Assembly: GCF_028610705.1 (NCBI RefSeq)
Contig: NZ_JAQQWT010000003.1
Span: 233,412 to 297,411 of the forward strand
Source of the DNA: Halalkalibacter alkalisediminis
Lineage (GTDB): Bacteria; Bacillota; Bacilli; Bacillales; Bacillaceae_D
Length of the DNA: 64,000 bases
Direction of reading: 5' to 3'
Position numbers and translations under genes: made by a program. Numbering within the stretch: position 1 is the stretch's first letter; each line of letters starts with the position of its first letter. The notes beneath the pieces are model-generated. The model was not told the origin of the DNA. It did not search any database and saw only the letters and a list, made by a program, of their open reading frames with translations. Positions 42,215 through 50,791 of this stretch are shown here, piece after piece.

Positions 42215-43758
42215 CTAAGTTTTTTTCTCGTTATTGTTTTCATGTTCAATGTCCAATTCTTTTATAATGTTATCTTTAATTTCTTCTTTTAGCTCCTCCT
42301 TGACTTCTTCTTTTATTTCTTCCAAAACTTCGTCTCTCATTTCTTCTAGTACTTCTTCTTTAAATATCTTCATATATTTCTTCACGTATTTCAGCTTTAA
42401 TTTCTTTTCGATTTTTCTTTTTTCTCTTTGTTCCTTCTACTTTATAATCTTTACCAAGCATAATTAATACCGAAACAATCATGATAGCCATAATGATAGC
42501 AAAAGGTAGCGCTGCGATAATCGAAGCGGTTTGCAATGCACTAAGGCCGCCATCACCACTTATTAACAACACACTAGCCGTACCTGCAATTAAAATACCC
42601 CAAAGCATTTTTACAAATAAACTTGGATTCAAGCTTCCATTAGACGTCATTGCACCAAGTACGTAAGAAGCAGAATCTGCAGAAGTTATGAAAAAGATAA
42701 GGATTAAGATTACAGCAATAAAACTCGTAATAGCGCTTAAAGGCAATTCTCCTAGCATGGCAAAAAGCGCAATTTCCACATTATTCATGACTAGATCACC
42801 AATAGGAGCTGCCCCTGCAATTTCTAAACTTAAAGCCGTTCCTCCAAATGTAGTAAACCAAATAACTGCTAAAAAAGATGGAACAAGTAAAACTCCCGTC
42901 ATAAACTCTCGAATCGTCCGACCACGAGAGATCCTTGCAATAAAGATCCCCATAAATGGAGCCCAAGCAATATGCCATGCCCAGAAAAAAATCGTATTTG
43001 TTCCAAGCCAAGTACTTTCAGTAAAAGGGGTCATCGTCAAACTCATTGATGCTACATTTGTGATGTATCCACCAAGTGTAGTTACAAAACTCTCTAAGAT
43101 AAATAAAGTAGGTCCAACTATAATGACAAAAAGCAATAAGACACCTGCTACAGCTAAATTAATATTACTCAATCTTTTTATGCCTTTGTCGACTCCTTTT
43201 GCAGCTGAGAACATAAAAAGAAATGTGACATTCGCGATGATAACCGTTTGTGTAACAGCAGAATTAGGGATAGGAGAAATATAAGACAAACCTCCGGTAA
43301 TTTGAAGCGCACTTAAACCAAAAGTGGTTGCACCCCCGGTACAAGTGGCGATTACGGCTAAAATATCTATCGATTTTCCGATCCATCCATTCACACGGTC
43401 CCCAATGATTGGATAGAATGCAGAACTTATTAAAGCGGGTCGATCTTTTCGAAATTGTACATAGGCAAGTGTTAAACCGACGATTGCAAAAATAGCCCAT
43501 GGATGTAAGGCCCAATGAAAAACGGCATAACGTAGCCTCGCAACCGCGGCTTCAGGAGTTTCTGGACTAAATCCCATTGGTGTATCAAAGTAATACAACA
43601 CCGGTTCAGCCACACCCCAAAAGACAAAACCAACGCCAATTCCAGCAGCAAACAACATCCCAATCCATGAATACCATGAGTAATCAGGGCGTTCATCCGG
43701 TTATAGCAGAAACAACCAGTACTACACCTGGTTTATTGGATATATTCGTTTGATTCAT
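42215..43758 (-). pseudogene. BCCT-family betaine/choline transporter, broken
   Basis: The main frame (42360-43658) encodes most of a sodium-coupled osmolyte transporter: GVGFVFWGVAEPVLYYF, the substrate-site region FWAWHIAWAPFMGIFIARIS and later helices. Two lesions are visible. First, an ATG at 43758 with GGAAGGGAG reads MNQTNISNKPGVVLVVSAIT and hits TGA after 21 codons, while the core frame can be followed upstream only to PDERPDYSWYSW before a TAA, so about 80 residues with the first membrane helices are lost and the frame is shifted. Second, the core frame stops at 42360, but the next frame continues with the typical charged tail (KEEVLEEMRDEVLEEIKEEV) to 42215; one extra T at ATTTAAA explains it. 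Confidence 0.82.
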
Positions 43759-43986
43759 TTTTGACTCCCTTCCTTTTTACTCCCACTAACTAAAGTATGC
43801 AAGAGAAGACTAAAACAAAACAATCTCCTAATTACTGTAAATTAATTTCGAGGGTAAAAAGATGATAAAAAGATAAACTATAAACATTGAACATGAGTGC
43901 GGGGTGAGAAATACCTAAGTATAGCACTTATGCTAAAGCAAATCGATTCCACATTACATATTGGTTATTTCGAAAGGTTGTTGTCA

Positions 43987-44463
43987 ATGAAACGAGAACG
44001 TAAAGTAGAAGCCATTTTTTGGAGTATTGCTTTTCCTGGATTTGGTCAATTTCTAAATAAAAAATATGCAAAAGGCTTTTTATTTATTATTCTAGAATTC
44101 GTTGTTAATGTTCAAGCAAGATTAAATGCCGCTATCATTCCCAGTTTTTATGGTTTAGGTGAAGTTGCAAATGAAACTGTTGACTATCAATGGATAATGT
44201 TTTATCCGTGTATATATTTATTTTCTATGTATGATGCCTATAGGGATGCTGGAGGGAAGGATGTGCCTTATTCAGCAATTCCTTTTGCCATTTCAGCGTA
44301 TACTGGGACAATCGGAGTTATATATTCTCACACCTTCGCCATTTCTGGACATATACTCGGGGTTATTTGGTCACCTATATTATTTCTTATCTGTGGCTAT
44401 TTGATTGGAATGATAATAAGGGTATTCATCATTCGATCCGCACGTATTCATCCTCAAGCATAG
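43987..44463 (+). CDS. multi-pass membrane protein of unknown function
   Basis: About 158 aa with four or five membrane segments. The start MKRERKVEAIFWSIAFPGFG followed by QFLNKKYAKGF resembles the TM2/DUF5683-like pattern (a proline-glycine turn in the first helix), but I cannot name the family. The ATG at 43987 follows AAAGG at slightly long spacing; the TTG at 43981 is an alternative. It lies between the BCCT relic and msrA without a clear link to either. Confidence 0.7.
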   Translation: MKRERKVEAIFWSIAFPGFGQFLNKKYAKGFLFIILEFVVNVQARLNAAIIPSFYGLGEVANETVDYQWIMFYPCIYLFSMYDAYRDAGGKDVPYSAIPFAISAYTGTIGVIYSHTFAISGHILGVIWSPILFLICGYLIGMIIRVFIIRSARIHPQA

Positions 44464-44474
44464 ATGCCTTATTT

Positions 44475-44502
44475 TTTAATTTAATCGAAACACTGGTATA
44501 CT
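44475..44502 (+). promoter_or_regulatory. promoter of msrA-msrB
   Basis: Extended -10 box TGGTATACT (44494-44502) with a weak TTTAAT at -35, 22 bases before the msrA start. Confidence 0.5.
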
Positions 44503-44524
44503 AATTAAAAAAGGAGGTAATAAA

Positions 44525-45067
44525 ATGACATCTCCATCTTATGAAGTTGCCACTTTTGCAGGCGGATGTTTTTGGTGTATGGTCAAACCTTTTGATCAAT
44601 TTGACGGAATACTATCGGTTGTATCAGGCTACACAGGTGGTCATACAGAAAATCCATCTTACAAAGAAGTATGTTCCGAGACAACCGGTCATTACGAAGC
44701 TGTTCAAATTACATACAACCCATCTATATTCTCCTACAAAAAACTCCTTACCATCTATTGGCAGCAAATTGACCCCACAGATGCAGGTGGTCAATTTTTT
44801 GATAGGGGCAACTCTTATCGAACGGCTATCTTCTACCATAATGAGGATCAACGCCTCTTAGCAGAGCAATCAAAAGCAGAACTAAAGGGGAGCAATAAAT
44901 TTAATCGACCAGTAGTTACACAAATACTACCAGCAAAGCACTTTTACCTAGCAGAGGACTATCATCAAGACTATTACAAAAAGAACCCACTGCACTACAA
45001 TCGTTATCGAACAGGTTCAGGTAGAGAGGCGTTTATCAATAAACACTGGGGGAAAACAAATGAGTAA
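44525..45067 (+). CDS. msrA: peptide-methionine (S)-S-oxide reductase MsrA
   Basis: Repairs the S form of oxidised methionine with thioredoxin. The catalytic motif GGCFWC is at residues 13-18, and the conserved [13 protein letters not shown] and HYEAVQ blocks follow. Length (180 aa) is normal. AAGGAGG lies six bases before the ATG. It overlaps msrB by 8 bases, so both enzymes are produced together. Confidence 0.97.
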   Translation: MTSPSYEVATFAGGCFWCMVKPFDQFDGILSVVSGYTGGHTENPSYKEVCSETTGHYEAVQITYNPSIFSYKKLLTIYWQQIDPTDAGGQFFDRGNSYRTAIFYHNEDQRLLAEQSKAELKGSNKFNRPVVTQILPAKHFYLAEDYHQDYYKKNPLHYNRYRTGSGREAFINKHWGKTNE

Positions 45068-45494
45068 TGAATCAAACGAACACTTAAAACAGCGACTTAC
45101 GCCGATGCAATATCATGTCACTCAGGAAAACGGAACAGAGCCTCCTTTTCAGAATGAGTTTTACGCAAAAGAAGAAGAAGGCATATATGTCGATATTATC
45201 TCAGGAAAACCGTTATTTAGTTCAACAGATAAATACGATGCAGGGTGTGGGTGGCCGAGTTTTACAAAGCCTATCGTTGATGAAGAAATTATTGAAAAAG
45301 AAGATCGCAGTCACTTCATGATTCGTACAGAAGTTCGTAGTAAGGATGCCGATTCACACCTCGGTCATGTATTTAATGATGGACCAGGACCAAATGGGTT
45401 ACGTTACTGTATTAACTCGGCCGCTCTCCGATTTATCGCAAAAGAAGAGCTAGATAAAGAAGGATATAGTATCTATAAAAAATTATTTTCTTAA
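45060..45494 (+). CDS. msrB: peptide-methionine (R)-S-oxide reductase MsrB
   Basis: Complements MsrA by reducing the R sulfoxide. GCGWPSF near residue 62 carries a conserved cysteine and [17 protein letters not shown] near 115 the catalytic one. The CxxC zinc pairs found in some MsrB proteins are absent, as in B. subtilis MsrB. The gene ends at a strong terminator. Confidence 0.96.
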   Translation: MSNESNEHLKQRLTPMQYHVTQENGTEPPFQNEFYAKEEEGIYVDIISGKPLFSSTDKYDAGCGWPSFTKPIVDEEIIEKEDRSHFMIRTEVRSKDADSHLGHVFNDGPGPNGLRYCINSAALRFIAKEELDKEGYSIYKKLFS

Positions 45495-45496
45495 CA

Positions 45497-45532
45497 TAAA
45501 GAGGGAAAGAGACACAGTCTCTTCCCTCTTTT
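45497..45532 (+). terminator. terminator of msrA-msrB
   Basis: AAAGAGGGAA-AGAGAC and complementary GTCTCTTCCCTCTTTT arms with a 3-base loop and a T-run. Confidence 0.85.
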
Positions 45533-45771
45533 CTTTCAACTTAAGTTTCACTTGCCTTTTACTGTTCTATTCATCGTAAATAACTTCTAGTTAATAGATA
45601 GCTGATCACTATAAAGATCCTAACACCTATCCTATAAAAAAAGAATTTTGGTTCCTTGACTAATTCCCATGGAACAAGCCCAGAAACAATCACCCACCTA
45701 ACATTGCAAAGCAAACAATTAATCCCAATAAAAGAGCTTCTTGAAGATTTAAAATTACCCATTGATCTTCA
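45533..45771. other. non-coding or degenerate stretch
   Basis: No convincing gene. A 63-codon minus-strand frame (45571-45762) lacks a ribosome-binding site; in the next frame the same DNA reads as a short hydrophobic segment (LQEALLLGLIVCFAMLGG) that ends in TGA. It may be a decayed small membrane-protein gene. Confidence 0.3.
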
Positions 45772-45772
45772 T

Positions 45773-45958
45773 TTATATGGTTTCGTCATACGTATACCTG
45801 ACAACATACTTATCCGTTCTTAACTTTTTAATTTCAACCAATGGACCTACCTCATAACCATTGACCCAATTATCTTCAATCTTCGCTTTTACACAACCGG
45901 CTTGAAATTTAGAGCGAAACACTTGTTTATAATAGATCCACTTTGGTATTTTTCTCAT
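45773..45958 (-). CDS. hypothetical protein, 61 aa
   Basis: A basic protein (MRKIPKWIYYKQVFRSKFQA) with a short beta-like second half (YEVGPLVEIKKLRTDKYVVR). A GAAAGG site lies ten bases before the ATG. No family recognised and no clear promoter; moderately likely to be real. Confidence 0.45.
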   Translation of the reverse strand: MRKIPKWIYYKQVFRSKFQAGCVKAKIEDNWVNGYEVGPLVEIKKLRTDKYVVRYTYDETI

Positions 45959-46173
45959 AACATCTCTACCTTTCCAAACTATTCATTAACTTATATTACA
46001 AAATATTATTATGTTTCACAATTGGTTATAACTCATAATAAAAAGAGCCTTATATAGTGAATGATTTAGCGTTGTCCCCTTTATTATAACCAGGATTAAT
46101 AGGCTTAACATGGCATTCTTAGCAGTGATTAGGTAAAATGAAAATAAAGAATGAAAGGAAGGGATTGAGACAT

Positions 46174-46908
46174 TTGGCTAGAAGGTCTATACAAGGTTTA
46201 GTATCTGAGAATAAAATAGTAAGTCAGGAATTAAATGAAGAGATTTCATTATTAATCTATACTCCGCCCAATTACACGCCCTTGCAGACATATGACATCC
46301 TCATTTGTCAGGATGGGAATGATTATTTCCAACTCGGCCGTATTCCAAGACAGGTTGAAGAATTAATCGAAGAAAGTGAGATACGAGAAACAATCATAGT
46401 TGGAGTACCTTATCCTTCTGTTGATGAAAGACGAAGACGTTATCATCCGAACGGAGAAAAGGTAGAAGCATACATACGATTTTTAGCAAACGAACTTCTT
46501 CCTTTTATTGAAAAAACATATCCAACCCACCAACTTGCTTCTGCAAGAACATTAGCCGGTGATTCACTCGCAGCTACAGTTTCTCTACTAGCCGCATTAA
46601 GGTACCCTAGTTTATTTGGTCAAGTCATGATGCACTCGCCATTTGTGAACGATACGGTTTTACGTGAAATTGAAACTTGTAAAAAGCCTGAAGAAATTGT
46701 ACTCTATCATGTAATTGGAAAAAAAGAGACAGCCGTTAAAACAACCGATGGCCAAGTGATTGATTTTGTAACACCAAACAAGAAGTTGTTTAAGGCTATA
46801 AAAGAAAGATCATTTGCCGCTTATACGTATGATGAGTTTGACGGCGACCATACTTGGACTTATTGGCAAAAAGACCTACCCAAGGGATTAACTACATTAT
46901 TATCTTAA
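46174..46908 (+). CDS. yjcH: putative esterase (YjcH, esterase D/Fes-like fold)
   Basis: Alpha/beta hydrolase of 244 aa. The nucleophile elbow is GDSLAA near residue 130, preceded by LICQDGNDYFQLGR, which matches YjcH; a final EFDGDHTWTYW supplies the histidine. The frame is open from 46138, but the best start is the TTG at 46174, ten bases after GGAAGGG, giving the same N-terminus as B. subtilis YjcH. It is followed by yjcG and yjcF, the same trio as in B. subtilis in reading order H-G-F. Substrate unknown. Confidence 0.85.
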   Translation: MARRSIQGLVSENKIVSQELNEEISLLIYTPPNYTPLQTYDILICQDGNDYFQLGRIPRQVEELIEESEIRETIIVGVPYPSVDERRRRYHPNGEKVEAYIRFLANELLPFIEKTYPTHQLASARTLAGDSLAATVSLLAALRYPSLFGQVMMHSPFVNDTVLREIETCKKPEEIVLYHVIGKKETAVKTTDGQVIDFVTPNKKLFKAIKERSFAAYTYDEFDGDHTWTYWQKDLPKGLTTLLS

Positions 46909-46920
46909 GGAGGATTTACT

Positions 46921-47436
46921 ATGAAGGTTGGTATTGCTCTGTTTCCATCAAAGCAACTACAAGATCAAGCTAATTCATTTCGTATGCGATATGATTCTCA
47001 CTATGCAATGATTCCACCACATATTACGTTAAAGGAAACATTTGACGTAAAAGAAGAAGAATTACCGACATTAGTGGCGATGCTCCGTGAAATTGCTAAA
47101 AAAGCACAGCCAGCTTTAATTGATATCTATAAGGTTGATAGTTTTTACCCTCAATCAAATACGATATTTTTTAAAATACGAGAGCATGAGTCGTTGACAT
47201 TTTTATACGATCAATTACACAGTGAACCCTTCAGCCAAAATCCCAAATATGGCTTTATTCCCCATCTCACCATTGGACAAGAACTTTCTGATGACGAACA
47301 TGCGGATGTAGTGGGTAGACTTAAAATGAGAAACTTTGAGTTTCAAGAAGTCATTAATCGAATGCAATTGCTTTATCAACTAGAAAATGGTTCTTGGAGT
47401 GTATATGAAACATTTCATCTTGGAGAGGATGCTTAA
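46921..47436 (+). CDS. yjcG: 2H phosphoesterase YjcG (RNA ligase-like)
   Basis: A 171-aa two-histidine phosphoesterase with the two HxT motifs, PPHITLKET near residue 37 and FIPHLTIGQ near 115. Homologues act on cyclic phosphodiesters such as 2',3'-cyclic RNA ends, but the substrate of YjcG is not established. AAGGAGG lies directly upstream, and the gap to yjcH is 12 bases. Confidence 0.92.
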   Translation: MKVGIALFPSKQLQDQANSFRMRYDSHYAMIPPHITLKETFDVKEEELPTLVAMLREIAKKAQPALIDIYKVDSFYPQSNTIFFKIREHESLTFLYDQLHSEPFSQNPKYGFIPHLTIGQELSDDEHADVVGRLKMRNFEFQEVINRMQLLYQLENGSWSVYETFHLGEDA

Positions 47437-47441
47437 ATATT

Positions 47442-47873
47442 ATGTATGTTGTAACAGTTGAAACAAAAAAACAGCTAGATGACGCTTTTCGGGTTCGAAC
47501 TGAAGTATTCTTTGAAGAACAAAACGTTCCGATGGAAGAAGAAATTGATGAATTTGAAGATCAAGCCATTCATTTTGTTGTTTATGATCAAAATGAAACA
47601 GCGATCGGTGCCGGCCGACTTCGATTTATAGATGGCTTTGGTAAAATAGAACGTATCTGTATCGTAAAAACAAGTCGTGGAACCGGAGTTGGACGCCTTT
47701 TAATGGATAAGATTGAAGAAGCAGCCCAACAAAAAGGAGCATCGAAAACCAAACTCAATGCTCAAATTCAAGCCGAAACGTTCTATAAGAAACTAGGCTA
47801 TGAAACCGTTTCTGATCAATTTATGGATGCTGGCATCCCTCATGTCACTATGATCAAAACATTACTCTCATAA
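47442..47873 (+). CDS. yjcF: GNAT acetyltransferase YjcF
   Basis: A 143-aa acetyltransferase of the ElaA/YjcF group. VFFEEQNVPMEEEIDEFED near residue 21 and the acetyl-CoA loop TSRGTGVGRLLMD near 83 are typical. Third gene of the yjcHGF operon, 5 bases after yjcG, ending at a bidirectional terminator. The acceptor is unknown. Confidence 0.92.
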   Translation: MYVVTVETKKQLDDAFRVRTEVFFEEQNVPMEEEIDEFEDQAIHFVVYDQNETAIGAGRLRFIDGFGKIERICIVKTSRGTGVGRLLMDKIEEAAQQKGASKTKLNAQIQAETFYKKLGYETVSDQFMDAGIPHVTMIKTLLS

Positions 47874-47875
47874 CA

Positions 47876-47912
47876 ACAAAAGGAAAGCTAACTAGTTAGC
47901 TTTCCTTTTGTT
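47876..47912. terminator. bidirectional terminator
   Basis: A long perfect palindrome (AACAAAAGGAAAGCTAACT and its complement) between the convergent yjcF and the DUF1385/YqgV gene. Confidence 0.85.
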
Positions 47913-49021
47913 TAAATCGTATCATCTGCTTTAGCAAGTTTCTCATCCTCTTCCTTTAAATGCGACTGAACCGATTCAAGTTTCCCTTCCATCGTGGACA
48001 GCTTATCTCTTCGGTCATCTATTCTAATATTTGTGGCTACCCGCTTAAGTCCGTGCTTAAAGGGTACTTCATGAATAGCTTGAATAACTTCAAATAAAAG
48101 TGGAAGTTCGCCTTCTATGATAGTACTCATAGGCGTTAGCTGATATTTAATTTTGCCATCATATGACTTTAACACCTCTTGGATTTCTGCAACATATTTA
48201 CTTACACTAGGACTTTCTGTTCCAACTGGGATAACTGTGACATCTACTATGGCCATGTGGCTCTCCTCCTTTTTCACTCTTGTTCTTCTAACAACTAGCC
48301 TTTCAGGAAACTCCTTTTTCGCTAACTGTCGATAGGATTCTATTGATGCTATTAAATGAATTCGATCTGGTTCAGTTGTTGTCACATGAACCTGCAACCA
48401 ATAAGAAATTTTCAATATTACCCTTCTGAGTAATCGAAATTGTTTAACTTCCATAAGCTTTTGAACCATTGGTACGATTATCAATCCACTATAGGATGCT
48501 ATTTCTAACGATGTTGAAACTTGTTTTGTTACAGCAAATAATAGGATGGAACCAACTATTACACTCATAAAATAGATGACAACGGCATTTGTAGAACAGT
48601 ATCGGTTGGTAATACTAGCTTGTTTAATTTGAAACAAGCGCGCCCTTCCAATCAATCCCCTATCACTAAACACTTTATGTTCTGCTCCGTGGTATTTTTT
48701 TAATTGCTTCGGAAAGAGAAAGTGGGTTCCGAATATTAAATAAAAAATAGCGTATAAAGGGATACCGTTCCAAACTGTAGGTTGCCAGATTGCGATGATC
48801 TTAGGTACAAAAATGAATCCTACATAAAGGAGCGTTAGAAGTTTAAACCATAATGGCATTGAGACCATTATCTGCTTCATCATTGTGAATAATGTACGAC
48901 TATTAATAGGCTCTACCCAGCTTTTTAATTTACCTTTTTCATGGAAAGCGCACGCAACGTGCTCTTTCCCTATGTAAAAAATTCCATTTTGATAAGAGAG
49001 TCCTCTAATTTTCACTTCCAT
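47912..49021 (-). CDS. fusion of a DUF1385 (YqhQ-like) membrane protein with a YqgV/MTH1187 thiamine-binding domain
   Basis: Residues 1-250 are a DUF1385-like protein: three or four membrane segments, the family motif KYHGAEHK near 112 and TNRYCSTNAVV near 140, ending with LQVHVTTTEPDR. Residue 256 begins MAIVDVTVIPVGTESPSVSK, which with QLTPMSTIIEG and FKHGLKRVATNIRIDDRRDK is a complete YqgV/MTH1187 domain, a family that binds thiamine. No stop separates the parts. A strong internal ribosome-binding site precedes Met256, so a free YqgV (114 aa) may be made as well. The gene lies close to the thiamine operon. Parts are identified firmly; the joint function is inference. Confidence 0.85.
   Translation of the reverse strand: MEVKIRGLSYQNGIFYIGKEHVACAFHEKGKLKSWVEPINSRTLFTMMKQIMVSMPLWFKLLTLLYVGFIFVPKIIAIWQPTVWNGIPLYAIFYLIFGTHFLFPKQLKKYHGAEHKVFSDRGLIGRARLFQIKQASITNRYCSTNAVVIYFMSVIVGSILLFAVTKQVSTSLEIASYSGLIIVPMVQKLMEVKQFRLLRRVILKISYWLQVHVTTTEPDRIHLIASIESYRQLAKKEFPERLVVRRTRVKKEESHMAIVDVTVIPVGTESPSVSKYVAEIQEVLKSYDGKIKYQLTPMSTIIEGELPLLFEVIQAIHEVPFKHGLKRVATNIRIDDRRDKLSTMEGKLESVQSHLKEEDEKLAKADDTI
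48254..48271 (-). promoter_or_regulatory. internal ribosome-binding site and start for stand-alone YqgV
   Basis: Minus-strand AAGGAGGAG (48263-48271), six bases, then ATG (48254-48256), in frame with the fusion. This is as strong as any start in the window and lies exactly at the domain boundary. Confidence 0.75.
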
Positions 49022-49122
49022 ACCAGTCCTTTTTTGTTAACAACCAAGTTACCCTTTATCATCCAAGTTTCCCAACAATAGCTGCAACATGTTTAAAAGT
49101 TATTACACTTAACTATTACAAA

Positions 49123-49771
49123 TCAATCAAGTACTTCAATCCAATAAGGTACATTGGCTGCACCTGAAAAAGAGGGCGATGCAAAAGTGGCATCTTCTAA
49201 TTCAAGAGGGCTGTGTTCCGTCCATGTATGGAGAAGTTGTACTTTTACATCATTTGGATTAAGATTTAGCCCTTCTACTTTTACTCTAACTTGACCTAGA
49301 TTACCGTAACTTTCATGATCGACTAGCTTATTAGAAAAAGTGAAGATAATTCCATTATCAACAAACGTACCAGTGTCTTCCTCAATCACTTGGTCAGCAT
49401 GTAGAAGTTGAACCAACCCCTCTTCCATTTCTACATCCGTTCTAGCTATTCCTGTTGATTGATCCAATACATATATACTTAAATAATCTTCTCCGTATAA
49501 ACCTTCAACTGGCATCGTAGTCCAAATCCCATGCCACTTCAACCTGTAGACCACTTTCTACTTCTATAATGTTTACTTGAGAATCTACAAGTTCTTGAAG
49601 TTGCTCATTTGTAACTTCTTCGGACCCTTGTAAGAATTGATAACCACCTATTAACATGACTACCATTAAAATACCTGGTAAGATGAGTACAAGTTTATTT
49701 CCACTAAACATCGTTGTCGTCTTCCTCTCCATGTCTTTCATTAACAGCTTCATTTTATCACTCAAGCTCAT
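49123..49771 (-). pseudogene. membrane-anchored protein of unknown function, probably frameshifted
   Basis: Two overlapping minus-strand frames. The first (49505-49771, 88 aa) has a cytoplasmic basic start, one membrane segment (LVLILPGILMVVMLIGGYQF) and an outside part ending VAWDLDYDAS. The second (49123-49554, 143 aa) continues with PVEGLYGEDYLSIYVLDQST and a beta-rich domain. Read together, with a one-base change near 49513, they give one 220-aa anchored protein. The second frame has no ribosome-binding site of its own, so a frameshift or sequencing error is more likely than two genes. Family not recognised. Confidence 0.6.
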
Positions 49772-49828
49772 TTACATTATAACGCAACCTCGCTTTTTAC
49801 GGAAAGAATACCTTAAAAGTCAATTAAG

Positions 49829-49857
49829 CCTGCTAAAAGAATATTCTTCTAGCAGAC
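49829..49857 (-). terminator. probable terminator of the thi operon
   Basis: CTGCTAAAAGAAT/ATTCTTCTAGCAG arms directly after the thiD stop, with a weak T-rich tail on the minus strand. Confidence 0.55.
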
Positions 49858-49892
49858 TTAAACGATTCATTTGGGTTGCACTTTTCATTCTA

Positions 49893-50705
49893 TTATTGCT
49901 TTTGCAATCTAGCAGCTCGATAAGCTGCGTGATTAGTAGGACCTATTCCTTTTCCAATCACAAGAGATGAAGAGATCGCAGCTGTAATAAAGGCTTTAGC
50001 CGTCTCAACAGATTCTTTAATGGGAGATCCTTTCGCTAACTCTGCAGCGATAGCCGCAGCAAACGTACATCCCGTACCGTGTGTATGCTTTGTTTCCACT
50101 CGTCTTGTCTCTAACTCATAAATGGACTCACCATCGTATAGCAAGTCAATTGCCGGTCCTTCTGTTAAATGTCCACCTTTAATGACTACATAGGCTGGAC
50201 CTAACTTATGCAAATCAACCGCCGCTTGCTTCATTTCTTCAATAGTTTTCATTTCTTCACGTCCAAGTATTTTCGCAGCTTCAGGTAAATTAGGAGTAAT
50301 TACGGTTGCAATCGGTAGAAGTTCTTCAGTAAGAGCCCTAATGGCTTCTTCCTGCAAAAGAGCAGCTCCACCTTTTGCAATCATGACTGGATCAACTACA
50401 ATGTTCTTCACTTCGTACTCTTTTAACTTTCTGGCCACTAATGAGATGATATCGGCTGAAAATAACATTCCCGTTTTAACTGCATCTGTACCCATATCAG
50501 ATAAAACTGCTTCCATTTGCGCTTCTATGGCTTCTAATGTTTGTGGAAATACCCCATGAACACCCAATGTATTCTGAGCTGTTAAAGCCGTAATAACACT
50601 CATGCCAAAGGTATTAAGTTCTTGAAACGTTTTGATATCTGCTTGAATGCCAGCACCACCACCACTATCAGAACCGGCAATTGTTAAAGCTTTAGCAATT
50701 GACAT
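49893..50705 (-). CDS. thiD: hydroxymethylpyrimidine/phosphomethylpyrimidine kinase ThiD
   Basis: Two successive phosphorylations of the pyrimidine half of thiamine. ALTIAGSDSGGGAGIQADIK at the start, PVMIAKGG near 105 and the anion-hole THGTGCTFAAA near 208 are intact. I prefer the ATG at 50705 (MSIAKAL), as in B. subtilis ThiD, with AAAGGA eight bases upstream; a longer open frame runs into the hairpin. Last gene of the thi operon, separated from thiO by that hairpin. Confidence 0.94.
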   Translation of the reverse strand: MSIAKALTIAGSDSGGGAGIQADIKTFQELNTFGMSVITALTAQNTLGVHGVFPQTLEAIEAQMEAVLSDMGTDAVKTGMLFSADIISLVARKLKEYEVKNIVVDPVMIAKGGAALLQEEAIRALTEELLPIATVITPNLPEAAKILGREEMKTIEEMKQAAVDLHKLGPAYVVIKGGHLTEGPAIDLLYDGESIYELETRRVETKHTHGTGCTFAAAIAAELAKGSPIKESVETAKAFITAAISSSLVIGKGIGPTNHAAYRAARLQKQ

Positions 50706-50741
50706 ATGCTTCATCCTTTCCTTACGTTTGTACATTAGTTG

Positions 50742-50791
50742 AGAGTTTGAACCCCAAAAGGTAAAGTACGACCTTTGGGGGTTCAAACTCT
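50742..50791. repeat. long hairpin between thiO and thiD with the shared apical core
   Basis: Arms of 21 bases (50742-50762 and 50771-50791) pair except for one mismatch around an 8-base loop. The right arm overlaps the thiO stop codon. The inner part, AGGTAAAG-NN-CGACCT, equals that of the cysP hairpins, whereas the outer stem is unrelated in sequence. Confidence 0.85.

Noticed and set aside
42688-43284. Plus-strand open frame of 198 codons with hydrophobic and basic residues
   Set aside because: Antisense to the well-preserved BCCT transporter core; the residue pattern is the mirror of the transporter's codons.
45571-45762. 63-codon minus-strand frame after msrB
   Set aside because: No ribosome-binding site and poor protein-like pattern; the neighbouring frame reads as a decayed hydrophobic segment.
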